Origin: Maribacter antarcticus DSM 21422 | Lineage (GTDB): Bacteria; Bacteroidota; Bacteroidia; Flavobacteriales; Flavobacteriaceae | Direction: 5' to 3' | Length of the DNA stretch: 64,000 bases | NCBI RefSeq assembly: GCF_000621125.1 | Contig: NZ_KK211214.1 | Span: forward strand, 623,300-687,299 | Shown: positions 26,237-35,323 of the stretch, piece after piece | Numbering within the stretch: position 1 is the stretch's first letter | How the letters are laid out: every line of letters starts with the position of its first letter | Notes under the pieces: generated by a model | The model's input: the letters and a program-made list of their open reading frames with translations, nothing else | What the model was told of the DNA's origin: nothing | The model's database searches: none | Program-made: the position numbers and the translations under genes

Positions 26237-26788
26237 ATGAACAATAAAAGTAAGGTGGAAGAAATGCATGATGCTATTTCGCAAGAAAAGGAGGTAGACA
26301 CTACGGAACAGAACCAAGTAAATGATCAAGTTGAGCAGTCGGAAGAAGAACTTTTACGTGCAGATGTAGTAAAAGAAAAAGATAAATTTCTTAGACTTTT
26401 TGCTGAGTTTGAAAATTATAAGAAAAGAACATCCAAGGAAAGAATGGATTTGTTCAAAACAGCCGGACAGGAAGTCATAGTTTCATTATTACCCGTGCTG
26501 GATGATTTTAGTAGGGCTTTAAAGGAGATAGCCAAATCGGAGGACAAGGAGATGTTCAAAGGCGTAGAGCTGATTAGTGGTAAATTTAGAGAAACCCTTA
26601 ACTCCAAAGGTTTGGAAGAGCTTGAAGTTAAGGTTGGTGATACTTTCGATGCTGACATTCACGAAGCTATTACACAAATACCCGCTCCAAGTAAAAAAAT
26701 GAAAGGCAAGGTTATAGATGTTATAGAGAAAGGTTTTAAACTAGGTGATAGGATTATACGTCATCCAAAGGTGGTGGTAGGAAATTAA
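26237..26788 (+). CDS. grpE: GrpE nucleotide exchange factor
   Basis: GrpE releases ADP from DnaK. The 183-residue protein has an acidic, disordered N-terminus, a long coiled-coil helix (EKDKFLRLFAEFENYKKRTS), the family core VIVSLLPVLDDFSRAL, and the beta domain VKVGDTFDADIHEAI with GFKLGDRIIRHPKVVVG at the end. It is followed 9 bases later by dnaJ. dnaK is not in the window. Confidence 0.96.
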   Translation: MNNKSKVEEMHDAISQEKEVDTTEQNQVNDQVEQSEEELLRADVVKEKDKFLRLFAEFENYKKRTSKERMDLFKTAGQEVIVSLLPVLDDFSRALKEIAKSEDKEMFKGVELISGKFRETLNSKGLEELEVKVGDTFDADIHEAITQIPAPSKKMKGKVIDVIEKGFKLGDRIIRHPKVVVGN

Positions 26789-26797
26789 AACAAAGGT

Positions 26798-27922
26798 ATG
26801 AAGCAAGATTATTACGAAATTCTAGGGATAACCAAGGGTGCCTCTGCTGCGGAAATTAAAAAGGCATATCGAAAAAAGGCGATTGAGTTTCATCCGGATA
26901 AGAATCCCGGTGATTCAAGTGCAGAAGAGCGCTTTAAAAAAGCTGCTGAAGCCTATGAGGTGTTGAGCGATGCTGATAAAAAAGCCAGATATGACCAATT
27001 TGGACACGCTGCTTTTGAAAGTGGTGGTGGATTTGGCGGCGGCGGAATGAATATGGATGATATCTTTAGTCAATTCGGTGATATTTTTGGCGGTGGCGGA
27101 TTTGGCGGAGGTGGATTTGGAGGTTTCAGTGGCTTCGGTGGTGGTGGCCAACGCAGGGTTAAGGGAAGTAACTTACGGATACGGGTGAAACTTACCTTGG
27201 AAGAGATTGCCAACGGTGTAGAGAAAAAAGTTAAGGTAAGACGTAAAGTCCAAGCCGAAGGCGTTACCTATAAAACGTGTACTACGTGTAACGGTAGCGG
27301 TCAAGTCACCAAAATACAAAATACTATTTTAGGAAGAATGCAGACCGCAGCGACCTGTAGCGCTTGTGGTGGAGCTGGCCAAATGTTAGACGGTAAGCCC
27401 GGAGATGCAGATGCTCAAGGTTTAAAAATTACGGAAGAAACCGTCAGCATCAATATTCCTGCAGGAGTAGAAGAGGGCATGCAGCTGAAAGTACCAAATA
27501 AGGGTAATGAGGCGCCAGGCAATGGAGTGCCAGGAGATTTATTGGTGGCCATTGAAATCCACGAACACGACACCTTAAAACGAGAAGGTGATAACCTACA
27601 CTACGATTTGTACATAAGTTTTTCCGAGGCGGTATTGGGAACGTCTAAAGAAATAGATTCTGTGGGAGGTAAAGTCAGGATAAAACTGGAATTAGGAATA
27701 CAATCTGGTAAGATTTTACGTTTGCGCGGAAAAGGTATTTCAAGTTTAAACGGTTATGGTAGTGGAGACCTTTTGGTTCATGTAAATGTATGGACGCCAA
27801 AAGAACTAAATAAAGAGCAAAAAGATTTTTTTGAAAGGATGCAGGGTACCGATAATTTTGAGCCTAGACCCCAAAAATCTGACAAATCGTTTTTTGAAAA
27901 AGTAAAAGATATGTTCTCTTAG
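26798..27922 (+). CDS. dnaJ: Chaperone DnaJ with reduced zinc finger
   Basis: The 374-residue Hsp40 has a J domain with HPD at residues 32-34, a Gly/Phe-rich linker (~residues 75-117), and the two C-terminal beta domains. Only two CxxCxGxG motifs are present, CTTCNGSG at 161-168 and CSACGGAG at 187-194, where the classical type-I DnaJ has four. They would bind a single zinc ion. This reduced finger is typical of flavobacterial DnaJ. It stimulates DnaK ATPase activity and delivers substrates, and is co-transcribed with grpE. Confidence 0.95.
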   Translation: MKQDYYEILGITKGASAAEIKKAYRKKAIEFHPDKNPGDSSAEERFKKAAEAYEVLSDADKKARYDQFGHAAFESGGGFGGGGMNMDDIFSQFGDIFGGGGFGGGGFGGFSGFGGGGQRRVKGSNLRIRVKLTLEEIANGVEKKVKVRRKVQAEGVTYKTCTTCNGSGQVTKIQNTILGRMQTAATCSACGGAGQMLDGKPGDADAQGLKITEETVSINIPAGVEEGMQLKVPNKGNEAPGNGVPGDLLVAIEIHEHDTLKREGDNLHYDLYISFSEAVLGTSKEIDSVGGKVRIKLELGIQSGKILRLRGKGISSLNGYGSGDLLVHVNVWTPKELNKEQKDFFERMQGTDNFEPRPQKSDKSFFEKVKDMFS

Positions 27923-27964
27923 TATGAAAAGTATTGGTTTTTAAATAAAAAACGTATATTTGAC

Positions 27965-27988
27965 TTAATATTGGGAAACCAATATTAA
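27965..27988 (+). terminator. Intrinsic terminator after dnaJ
   Basis: TTAATATTGG, tetraloop GAAA (GNRA type), CCAATATTAA form a 10-bp stem followed by a T-rich tract. Confidence 0.8.
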
Positions 27989-28013
27989 TTTTCTTTTTCA
28001 TAGCAATTTTTTT

Positions 28014-28041
28014 CCCATCCTTAATTAATTTTAAGGGTGGG
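28014..28041 (+). terminator. Second terminator hairpin before the ABC operon
   Basis: CCCATCCTTAA pairs with TTAAGGGTGGG (one G-T wobble) around a six-base loop, followed by TTTTGTTTTT. Confidence 0.75.
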
Positions 28042-28131
28042 TTTTGTTTTTATAAAAAAGCTTTAATTACGATTTGATTCTGGTCTTAATAAAACAATGT
28101 TAAAATGAGGTGCTAATCGTACCCTTTAAAA

Positions 28132-28160
28132 TTGCCTTTTAAAACATTTCAATATCTTTG
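28132..28160 (+). promoter_or_regulatory. Promoter of the ABC-MscS-regulator unit
   Basis: TTG at 28132-28134, an 18-base spacer, then TATCTTTG at 28153-28160: a good Bacteroidota -33/-7 pair 14 bases before the first ATG. Confidence 0.65.
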
Positions 28161-28174
28161 ACTAAATCGATTAC

Positions 28175-29113
28175 ATGAACAATATTTTGGTAGTTGATGA
28201 GGTTACCAAACAGTTTGGAAATCACACAGCTTTAAGGAGTGTTTCCCTTGAAATCCCCGAGAATAGTATTTACGGACTTTTAGGTCCCAATGGGGCTGGA
28301 AAAACCACTTTGATTAGAATTATCAATCAGATAACCTATCCTGATCAAGGGAAAGTTTTTTTTGGTGGTGAGGCTCTAAAGCCTGAGCATATTTCTCAAA
28401 TTGGCTATCTACCAGAAGAGCGTGGATTGTATAAAAATATGAAGGTAGGAGAACAGGCTCTGTATTTGGCGCAATTAAAGGGACTTTCTAAGCACGACGC
28501 CAAAGAAAGGCTCAAATTTTGGTTTGATCGTTTTGAGATAGGGGATTGGTGGGGAAAGAAAATACAAGAGCTTTCTAAGGGTATGGCTCAGAAAATACAG
28601 TTTATTGTGACGGTTTTACACGAACCTAAGTTACTTATTTTCGATGAGCCTTTTAGTGGCTTCGATCCTATTAATGCAAACATTATAAAGGAGGAAATCT
28701 GGAACCTCAAAGAAAACGGTACGTCTATCATCTTTTCAACCCACAGGATGGAATCTGTAGAAGAACTTTGTGAATACATAGCCCTCATACACCGTGCGGA
28801 AAAGATTTTAGACGGGAAACTGTCGGATATAAAAAAAGCCTTTAAGAATAATATTTTTGGAGTAGGGGTAACGACCGAAGCTCCAGAACTTTTATTGGGA
28901 GAACTAAAGGAGCGGTACCAAGTACTTTCTTCTAGCTTTGATAGTAGGGAAAAACAACTGGATTTCTCCGTACAGCTTCCCAATGAAAATTCTACCAGTC
29001 TATTAGGTTTTCTTGGTTCCAAATCTAATGTAAACAGTTTTGTGGAGGCTATACCTTCGGCCAATGATATTTTTATCCGTACGATTCAAAATAAAGGATA
29101 TGCCCATGAATAA
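28175..29113 (+). CDS. ABC transporter ATP-binding protein (NatA-like)
   Basis: The 312-residue ATPase has Walker A GPNGAGKTTLIRI, Q-loop LPEERGLYKNMKV, signature LSKGMAQKIQF, Walker B LLIFDEPFSGFDP and the switch His in STHRME. The last ~85 residues are a NatA-type C-terminal extension (DUF4162). It overlaps the permease gene by 8 bases. The LPEERGLY segment and the partner type place it with the Na+ export (NatAB) or drug-export group, but the substrate is unproven. Confidence 0.92.
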   Translation: MNNILVVDEVTKQFGNHTALRSVSLEIPENSIYGLLGPNGAGKTTLIRIINQITYPDQGKVFFGGEALKPEHISQIGYLPEERGLYKNMKVGEQALYLAQLKGLSKHDAKERLKFWFDRFEIGDWWGKKIQELSKGMAQKIQFIVTVLHEPKLLIFDEPFSGFDPINANIIKEEIWNLKENGTSIIFSTHRMESVEELCEYIALIHRAEKILDGKLSDIKKAFKNNIFGVGVTTEAPELLLGELKERYQVLSSSFDSREKQLDFSVQLPNENSTSLLGFLGSKSNVNSFVEAIPSANDIFIRTIQNKGYAHE

Positions 29114-30443
29114 GTTGCCGTTGATTATAAAAAGGGAATATTTGGCGAAGGTGCGCAACAAGTCTTTTGTTATCATGACGTTTTTGAGTCCTATTTTAAT
29201 GGTCGGTATGATTCTCCTTATCGCCTATCTGACTAAATTGAACGATAGTGAGAAAAGGGTGATTGCTGTTCTTAACGAGAGTGATTTTTTTTCTACAGAA
29301 TTCCTTTCTAACGAAACTACATCTTATGTAAACTATAGGGACCTTACATTGGAAGAGGCGAAGGACTCTACGATAAATATGGGATACTATGGGTTGGTAT
29401 ATGTGCCAGAAGAGAATACATTGGAATTAGTTTCCCAACGCGCGTTTTTTTATAGTGTAGACGCACCGAACACAACTATCCTAGAAAGCTTAGAACGTAT
29501 TTTTAAAGAAAGGTTAAAGCAGGAAAGATTAAGGGAGTTAGGTATATCGCCCTCTGAGTATGCAGAAATGGATCGTACCTTTCAAATGAATATTTCAACT
29601 TTTGAAGGTGAGCAAAATTTGAAAGGTATAAATGAAATAAAGGCAATAATCGGTGGTGGTTTTGGCTACCTTATTATGATGTTCATAATTATCTATGGTG
29701 GGTTTGTTATGAGGAGTGTAATAGAGGAAAAGACTAGTCGCATCATTGAAGTTATTGTTTCGTCGGTTAAGCCATTTCAACTTATGCTGGGTAAAATCAT
29801 TGGTACTTCTTTGGCGGGAATTACACAGTTTGGTATCTGGATTGTTTCTGGTACTATTTTGTTGTTTATCGCTATGGCTATTTTTGATATAGATCCATCC
29901 GATGTTTCTGGTAGGGGCGCAATTCCGGCTATTGGCCAAGGGGTAAATTCTGGAATACCTTCTGCTGATTTAACGATGCAATTGTATGCACAGGAGCTTT
30001 TTGATATTCCATGGGGTCTTTTGATTACTTTTTTTCTTGTTTATTTTATTCTGGGCTATTTGATTTATAGTTCTATTTATGCGGCAATAGGAGCTGCAGT
30101 AGATAACGAAACGGATACCCAACAGTTCATATTTCCAATTATTCTACCCTTAATGTTGGCTATTTATGTTGGGTTTTTCTCTGTTTTTAGTAATCCTCAT
30201 GGACCTATTGCGGTAGGTTTTTCGATTTTTCCGTTAACCTCTCCTATTGTTATGATGATGCGTTTGCCTGGCGGTATTGGTGAAGGTGGCGTGCCTGTAT
30301 GGCAGTTGATATCTTCTATTCTTATTTTAATGGCTACCTTTATTGGTATTGTTTGGTTGGCTGCCAAAATCTATAGGGTAGGCATCTTAATGTACGGTAA
30401 AAAACCAAGCTACAAGGAGTTGTTCAAATGGCTCAAATATTAA
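29106..30443 (+). CDS. ABC-2 type permease (NatB-like)
   Basis: Starting at the ATG at 29106 gives 445 residues beginning MNKLPLIIKREYLAKVRNKS, the standard NatB N-terminus; an earlier start at 29040 lies inside the ATPase gene. One N-terminal membrane helix (FLSPILMVGMILLIAYL) is followed by a large external domain (~residues 45-165) and then five or six helices, with GFVMRSVIEEKTSRIIEVI and SSVKPFQLMLGKIIG before the core. It pairs with the ATPase upstream as an exporter. Confidence 0.9.
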   Translation: MNKLPLIIKREYLAKVRNKSFVIMTFLSPILMVGMILLIAYLTKLNDSEKRVIAVLNESDFFSTEFLSNETTSYVNYRDLTLEEAKDSTINMGYYGLVYVPEENTLELVSQRAFFYSVDAPNTTILESLERIFKERLKQERLRELGISPSEYAEMDRTFQMNISTFEGEQNLKGINEIKAIIGGGFGYLIMMFIIIYGGFVMRSVIEEKTSRIIEVIVSSVKPFQLMLGKIIGTSLAGITQFGIWIVSGTILLFIAMAIFDIDPSDVSGRGAIPAIGQGVNSGIPSADLTMQLYAQELFDIPWGLLITFFLVYFILGYLIYSSIYAAIGAAVDNETDTQQFIFPIILPLMLAIYVGFFSVFSNPHGPIAVGFSIFPLTSPIVMMMRLPGGIGEGGVPVWQLISSILILMATFIGIVWLAAKIYRVGILMYGKKPSYKELFKWLKY

Positions 30444-30445
30444 TC

Positions 30446-31390
30446 ATGGTTCAGGATAATACCCAAATAATAAAGGAAATTATAGAAGAAGATATCTGGG
30501 GGTCCATAAAGCAATTTTTGGAATTCGGATTACATTATGGTAAAGGTGAGAACACCATAGATATTACCATTGGCTTGTTATTGCTTTTGACACTGTCCTT
30601 TGTTGGTACTATATTTTTTATGAAATGGGTGAGGCAATTCTTTACCCGTAATATGGATTTAGATGACAAGCTTAAGTTTGTCAGTATTTTCAAGTTTATA
30701 AAGTACGTTGTCTACATTGTGGTAATTCTATTTACCATGAGTACAGCAGGGATTAATATAACCATTCTGATTACTGCATCCGCGGCACTTTTCGTTGGTC
30801 TTGGCCTAGCGTTACAAGAGCTTTTTCAAGATATTATAGGCGGTATTTTTATCATTCTAGATAAATCGCTTCGCGTGGGTGATATAGTAGAAGTAGACTC
30901 AAAAGTTGGAAAGGTATTTGAGATTAAACTAAGAACGACCAGAGCAATAACTAGGGACGACAAGATTATAATTATACCTAACCACAAGTTTATAAGCGAT
31001 ATTGTGTATAACTACACGCAAAATCATAAAACCACTAGAGAGACTGTTAAGATTGGAGTAGCCTATGGTAGTGATGTTCAGTTGGTGACTAAGATTTTGG
31101 AGACTATTTTACAAAATCAAAAAGGAGTATTAAAGAGTCCAAAATCCTTTGTATTGTTTGACGATTTTGGTGATTCGGCATTGCTGTTCTCGCTCAATTT
31201 TTTTATCAGCGATAGCTTTACCGACCCAAGGATAAAGAGTGAAATTCGGTATCGGATAGATGCAGAATTCAGAACTAATAATATTACCATACCATTTCCT
31301 CAGAGAGATGTACATGTTTTTCAGCAAACCCCATTTAAGCATAGCAACGTTCAAAAACCGGATAGGGAATGGGGTATTGGCGAAGATTAG
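30446..31390 (+). CDS. MscS-family small-conductance mechanosensitive channel
   Basis: The 314-residue protein has a long N-terminal helix, membrane segments near residues 40-65 and 80-105, and the pore-lining helix ASAALFVGLGLALQELFQDIIGG, followed by the beta domain (GDIVEVDSKVGKVFEIKLRT, IIIPNHKFISDIVYNYT). It opens on membrane tension and releases solutes after osmotic downshock. The ATG at 30446, 2 bases after the permease stop, is chosen; an ATG at 30428 would overlap the permease. The C-terminus overlaps the next gene by 22 bases. Confidence 0.92.
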   Translation: MVQDNTQIIKEIIEEDIWGSIKQFLEFGLHYGKGENTIDITIGLLLLLTLSFVGTIFFMKWVRQFFTRNMDLDDKLKFVSIFKFIKYVVYIVVILFTMSTAGINITILITASAALFVGLGLALQELFQDIIGGIFIILDKSLRVGDIVEVDSKVGKVFEIKLRTTRAITRDDKIIIIPNHKFISDIVYNYTQNHKTTRETVKIGVAYGSDVQLVTKILETILQNQKGVLKSPKSFVLFDDFGDSALLFSLNFFISDSFTDPRIKSEIRYRIDAEFRTNNITIPFPQRDVHVFQQTPFKHSNVQKPDREWGIGED

Positions 31391-32244
31391 TAGTCCTTTT
31401 AGTTTGTATTCCTATCAATGCTAGTATGGCACAGACCCCCGATGTTTTTAGGGTCGAATATATGCTATTGCCAAGAAATGATTCCGGCGCAAAATTATCA
31501 CGAATAAAATTGGTAGCCAATGTTCCTATTAAGGTAGGAGATTCGAGTATTGTAGTGGTTGGAAGCGAGTATAATCGTTTGTCATACGATTTACAGCGAG
31601 ACGATATAGCTATAAATCAAGAAGGTCTAAATTATTTTCATGTTGTGGATATTAACATAGGATATGTGCGTAGATATGGGAAGGATTGGAGGCTTATTGG
31701 AGTTTTAACCCCAAGGCTGGCATCTACCTTAACAAATCCTCTTGAAAATGGTGATTTTTCCATAAATGCTACTATTGGAGGGTTTAGGGATAGGCCTTAT
31801 TTAGATAAGCCTACGCGATTGGTTTTAGGTATAGCATACAACTCTGCAGTAGCCCTAAGAGTTCCATTGCCAGTGGTTTACTTTGAAAAAAGGTTTAGTC
31901 CTAACTGGTCCTATATTATTGGAGTGCCAAAGACAGGAATGAAATATCATTTTAAGGAAAAACATATCATACAGACAGAGTTTATATTGGATGGCTATTT
32001 TGTAAACCTTCAAAATAGTACTGCTTTGCCCGATGCCACATTTGCCTCGTCCATATCTTCTTCCGCAGCAGTGGTAACCCTTGGTTATTCCTATAATATT
32101 ACTAAGGAAATGTCGTTTTATGGATTTTTCGGACATACGATTTTTCAATTAGGAGTGCTGAGGGATGAGGAAAGAAATGATATTTTTACATTGAACGATG
32201 ATTCAAGCTTTTATATGAGAGCCGGGTTCAGAATAGGACTTTAA
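31369..32244 (+). CDS. DUF6268-type outer-membrane beta-barrel protein
   Basis: This 291-residue protein has a signal peptide ending at SMAQ. Repeated amphipathic strands follow (KLVANVPIKVGDSSIVVVGS, YFHVVDINIGYVRRYGKDWR, LVLGIAYNSAVALRVPLPVV) and it ends in RAGFRIGL. The PRLASTLTNPLENGDF and FEKRFSPNWSYIIGVPKTG segments are typical of the DUF6268 barrel family. It begins inside the mscS coding region, so translation is coupled. Role unknown, possibly an outer-membrane partner of the ABC/MscS genes. Confidence 0.8.
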   Translation: MGYWRRLVVLLVCIPINASMAQTPDVFRVEYMLLPRNDSGAKLSRIKLVANVPIKVGDSSIVVVGSEYNRLSYDLQRDDIAINQEGLNYFHVVDINIGYVRRYGKDWRLIGVLTPRLASTLTNPLENGDFSINATIGGFRDRPYLDKPTRLVLGIAYNSAVALRVPLPVVYFEKRFSPNWSYIIGVPKTGMKYHFKEKHIIQTEFILDGYFVNLQNSTALPDATFASSISSSAAVVTLGYSYNITKEMSFYGFFGHTIFQLGVLRDEERNDIFTLNDDSSFYMRAGFRIGL

Positions 32245-32260
32245 ATAAACAATAAAGATT

Positions 32261-33424
32261 ATGTCAAAAATTTTAGTTATCGAGGATGAGGCAGCAATTA
32301 GGCGTGTGTTGGTTAAAATACTATCTGAAGAGAACGATGCCTATTTGGTAGAAGAAGCAGAGGATGGTCTAAAGGGACTGGAAACGATAAAGAATAATGA
32401 CTATGATCTTGTATTATGCGATATTAAAATGCCTAAAATGGACGGTGTTGAAGTACTGGAAGCTGCAAGAAAACTGAAGCCTGAAATTCCATTTATTATG
32501 ATTTCCGGGCATGGCGATTTGGATACAGCTGTAAACACGATGCGGTTGGGTGCTTTTGATTATATTTCTAAACCACCAGATTTAAATAGATTATTGACTA
32601 CCGTTAGAAATGCATTGGACCGCAAAGAACTTGTAGTGGAGAATAAAATCCTCAAAAAGAAGGTCAGTAAAAATCATGAAATGATTGGTAAAAGCAGCGG
32701 TATAGGCGCTATTAAGGATATGATAGAAAAAGTAGCCCCTACAGATGCTCGCGTTTTAATTACAGGTGCTAACGGAACGGGAAAGGAATTGGTTGCACAT
32801 TGGCTTCATCAAAAGAGCCAACGAAGTGCCGCACCTTTTATTGAAGTTAACTGCGCCGCCATACCATCAGAACTTATAGAAAGTGAGTTGTTCGGTCATG
32901 TAAAAGGGGCGTTCACCTCTGCGGTAAAAGATCGTGCTGGTAAATTTGAGGCTGCGAACAAGGGTACCATATTCTTGGACGAAATAGGTGATATGAGTCT
33001 CTCTGCCCAAGCTAAAGTTCTAAGGGCATTGCAAGAAAGTAAGATTTCTAGAGTGGGAACGGGCAAGGATATAAAAGTGGATGTACGCGTATTGGCAGCC
33101 ACAAATAAAGATTTGAAACACGAAATAGCGGAGGGTAACTTCCGTGAAGATCTTTATCACAGGCTTGCCGTAATTCTTATTCAAGTACCTTCTTTAAACG
33201 AAAGAAGAGATGATATACCAATATTGATTGAGTATTTCTGTAAAAAAGTGACCTCTGAGCAAGGGATTCCATTAAAGACCTTTAGTGACAAGGCTGTTAA
33301 ACTACTTAAAGCGTACGATTGGACAGGAAATATCAGGGAGTTGCGAAATGTTGTAGAGCGTCTTATTATATTAGGCGGTGCGGAAGTTTCGGAAGATGAT
33401 GTGAAATTATTTGCCAGTAAGTAA
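32261..33424 (+). CDS. NtrC-like response regulator lacking a DNA-binding domain
   Basis: The 387-residue protein has a receiver domain (phospho-acceptor Asp54 in LVLCDIKMPKMDG) and a sigma-54-type AAA+ domain with Walker A GANGTGKE (169-176), Walker B GTIFLDEIGDM and the R-finger region. The sigma-54 contact loop reads GAFTSA (216-221) rather than GAFTGA. The chain stops soon after the AAA+ lid (GNIRELRNVVERLI) and has no Fis-type helix-turn-helix. It is the last gene of the unit, 16 bases after the barrel gene. It may act from solution or not at all on sigma-54. Confidence 0.88.
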   Translation: MSKILVIEDEAAIRRVLVKILSEENDAYLVEEAEDGLKGLETIKNNDYDLVLCDIKMPKMDGVEVLEAARKLKPEIPFIMISGHGDLDTAVNTMRLGAFDYISKPPDLNRLLTTVRNALDRKELVVENKILKKKVSKNHEMIGKSSGIGAIKDMIEKVAPTDARVLITGANGTGKELVAHWLHQKSQRSAAPFIEVNCAAIPSELIESELFGHVKGAFTSAVKDRAGKFEAANKGTIFLDEIGDMSLSAQAKVLRALQESKISRVGTGKDIKVDVRVLAATNKDLKHEIAEGNFREDLYHRLAVILIQVPSLNERRDDIPILIEYFCKKVTSEQGIPLKTFSDKAVKLLKAYDWTGNIRELRNVVERLIILGGAEVSEDDVKLFASK

Positions 33425-33553
33425 CTTTTAATAGCATTTACTTGGGATAAATATTTTTTAGATTTCTGAACTATGGACTACTTAACTTTTGTGACTGTAA
33501 TTGAATTTTGTTCAAGTTCAAAACCTTCGTTACTTTCGTTTTTAGCATGTTAT

Positions 33554-34246
33554 TTAGAGACAATCAGGAATTCTAAGTAAGGCATCTGTGGTAATCTCTT
33601 TAGTTCTTAAATTGTAATATTTTTTACCTTCGGATAAATTACTTTTAAGTAATTCCTTTTCACAATTATCAAAGATATTTTTCGCAAAGGCACGCGCCTC
33701 TTTGCAATTCACCGACTCCACTATTTTTTGAAGAGAGGCTTTATATTTTTTTAAGGAAAAATCAATTTTTTCGTTCAATGATGTAACATCTTGTTCTTTT
33801 AGTAAGGTTGCTGCATTTTTTGTTGGAATTATCGTATTAAGTGCGAGTACTTCATTACCATATTTGCTTTGATGTAAATCGTGTGCATCAAGTGCTTCTA
33901 GTCCGTTTAGAGTATGTTCTAAAGAGCGTTCGAGCAACATGCGGGTAGCTCCTAAGGAGGTGGCCTTAATTGCTAGTTTAAGATTTCTTAAACCTTCTTC
34001 TAAATCAATTTCAGCATATTCGCAACCACATATAGCTAACTGATTTTTAGACTTTTCAATGGCATTCAATGCTTTATATGCAAAAAACCGAGCCTTATTT
34101 ATATCCTCTTTTGCGATGGCAGTTTCAGTTTGGGATTTAGCAAAGCCAATATTAGATCCGGCGTACTCGCATTCCGTGTTAGATTTAAAAGAAGAAAATA
34201 GCAGCAGCGCAATGACACTGATGAAGATATAGGTTTTGATCATCAT
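33554..34246 (-). CDS. Exported helical protein, uncharacterised
   Basis: The 230-residue protein has an N-terminal signal (TYIFISVIALLLFSSFKS). The mature part is Ala/Lys/Glu-rich and helical, with Cys-containing ECEYAGSN and ICGCEYAEIDLEEGL, which look like two copies of a C-E-Y-A motif, and later VNCKEARAFAKNIFDNCEKE. The even number of cysteines (six in the mature chain) suggests disulfides in the periplasm. It is flanked by genes on the other strand. I do not recognise a family. Confidence 0.7.
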   Translation of the reverse strand: MMIKTYIFISVIALLLFSSFKSNTECEYAGSNIGFAKSQTETAIAKEDINKARFFAYKALNAIEKSKNQLAICGCEYAEIDLEEGLRNLKLAIKATSLGATRMLLERSLEHTLNGLEALDAHDLHQSKYGNEVLALNTIIPTKNAATLLKEQDVTSLNEKIDFSLKKYKASLQKIVESVNCKEARAFAKNIFDNCEKELLKSNLSEGKKYYNLRTKEITTDALLRIPDCL

Positions 34247-34441
34247 TAAGATTTAGTTGTGTAAAATTTGGAACTTTTTACAGGTATAAAATTACTTCGA
34301 GAATGGCACTTTGAAATATACTATTCGATGGAAAACACCCACTTTGCCTTTAATTAGCTAAAATGTTTAAATCAAATGGTGAACCGCATATTTTTTTAAC
34401 ATTTGACTGTATTTCATCGATTAAAACTTTTATATTTCAGT

Positions 34442-35323
34442 ATGGATTATATAAAAACAGAAGATTATCGTGCAGGAACTAGTACTAATATAGTGCGCAT
34501 AGCAACCTATGAAGACTTTGGGCGTTCGGATAAACAACTGAAAAGGGATTTACAAAAGACCAGAAAACTACTAGGGGAGTTTCAGGATACGTTATATGCT
34601 CACAACAAGTACAGTGTTTTGGTTTGTTTGCAGGGAATGGATACGTCGGGTAAAGATAGTTTGGTGCGCGAAGTGTTCAAAGATTTTAATGCAAGAGGCG
34701 TAGAGGTGCATAGTTTTAAGGTACCTACCGAGTTGGAATTAGACCATAATTATCTTTGGCGACATTACCTAGTACTCCCAGAAAAGGGCATGTTCGGTGT
34801 TTTTAATAGAACGCATTATGAAAATGTTCTAGTAACAAGGGTTCATCCTGAGTATATTTTGGGTGAACGAATTCCGGGTATCCATGCCGTTACCGATATT
34901 GATCAAGATTTTTGGGACAACCGATTTGAGCAAATAAATAATTTTGAACGGCATTTGGCAGAAAGCGGGACAATTATTTTTAAGTTCTTTTTACATCTTT
35001 CTAAAGAAGAACAACGACAACGATTGTTAAGAAGGCTTTCGCTTAAAAAAAAGCATTGGAAATTCTCTCCGAGCGACTTAAAAGAGCGAAAGCTATGGGA
35101 AAGCTATCAACACTGTTACGAGGAGGCCATAAAGAACACCTCAAAAGAGCATGCGCCTTGGGATATTATTCCTGCCGACAATAAAAAAGCCGCACGGGTT
35201 ATAGTAGCGACTATACTGCTGGAAAGGTTAAAAAAATACAAAGATATAGAGGAGCCGCATTTGGATGTTAAAATTATGGCTAATTTAGACACCTATGAAA
35301 AGCAACTACATAACGAAGAATAA
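34442..35323 (+). CDS. ppk2: Polyphosphate kinase 2 family protein
   Basis: PPK2 transfers phosphate between polyphosphate and nucleotides. The 293-residue protein has the Walker A-like LQGMDTSGKDSLVREVF, the Walker B-like FNRTHYENVLVTRVHPE, the lid RLLRRLSLKKKHWKFSPSDL, and the end HAPWDIIPADNKKAARVIVA. The ATG at 34442 is preferred to a TTG at 34403. The subclass (GDP-, ADP- or AMP-type) cannot be decided from sequence alone. The next gene starts 29 bases before its end. Confidence 0.92.
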   Translation: MDYIKTEDYRAGTSTNIVRIATYEDFGRSDKQLKRDLQKTRKLLGEFQDTLYAHNKYSVLVCLQGMDTSGKDSLVREVFKDFNARGVEVHSFKVPTELELDHNYLWRHYLVLPEKGMFGVFNRTHYENVLVTRVHPEYILGERIPGIHAVTDIDQDFWDNRFEQINNFERHLAESGTIIFKFFLHLSKEEQRQRLLRRLSLKKKHWKFSPSDLKERKLWESYQHCYEEAIKNTSKEHAPWDIIPADNKKAARVIVATILLERLKKYKDIEEPHLDVKIMANLDTYEKQLHNEE

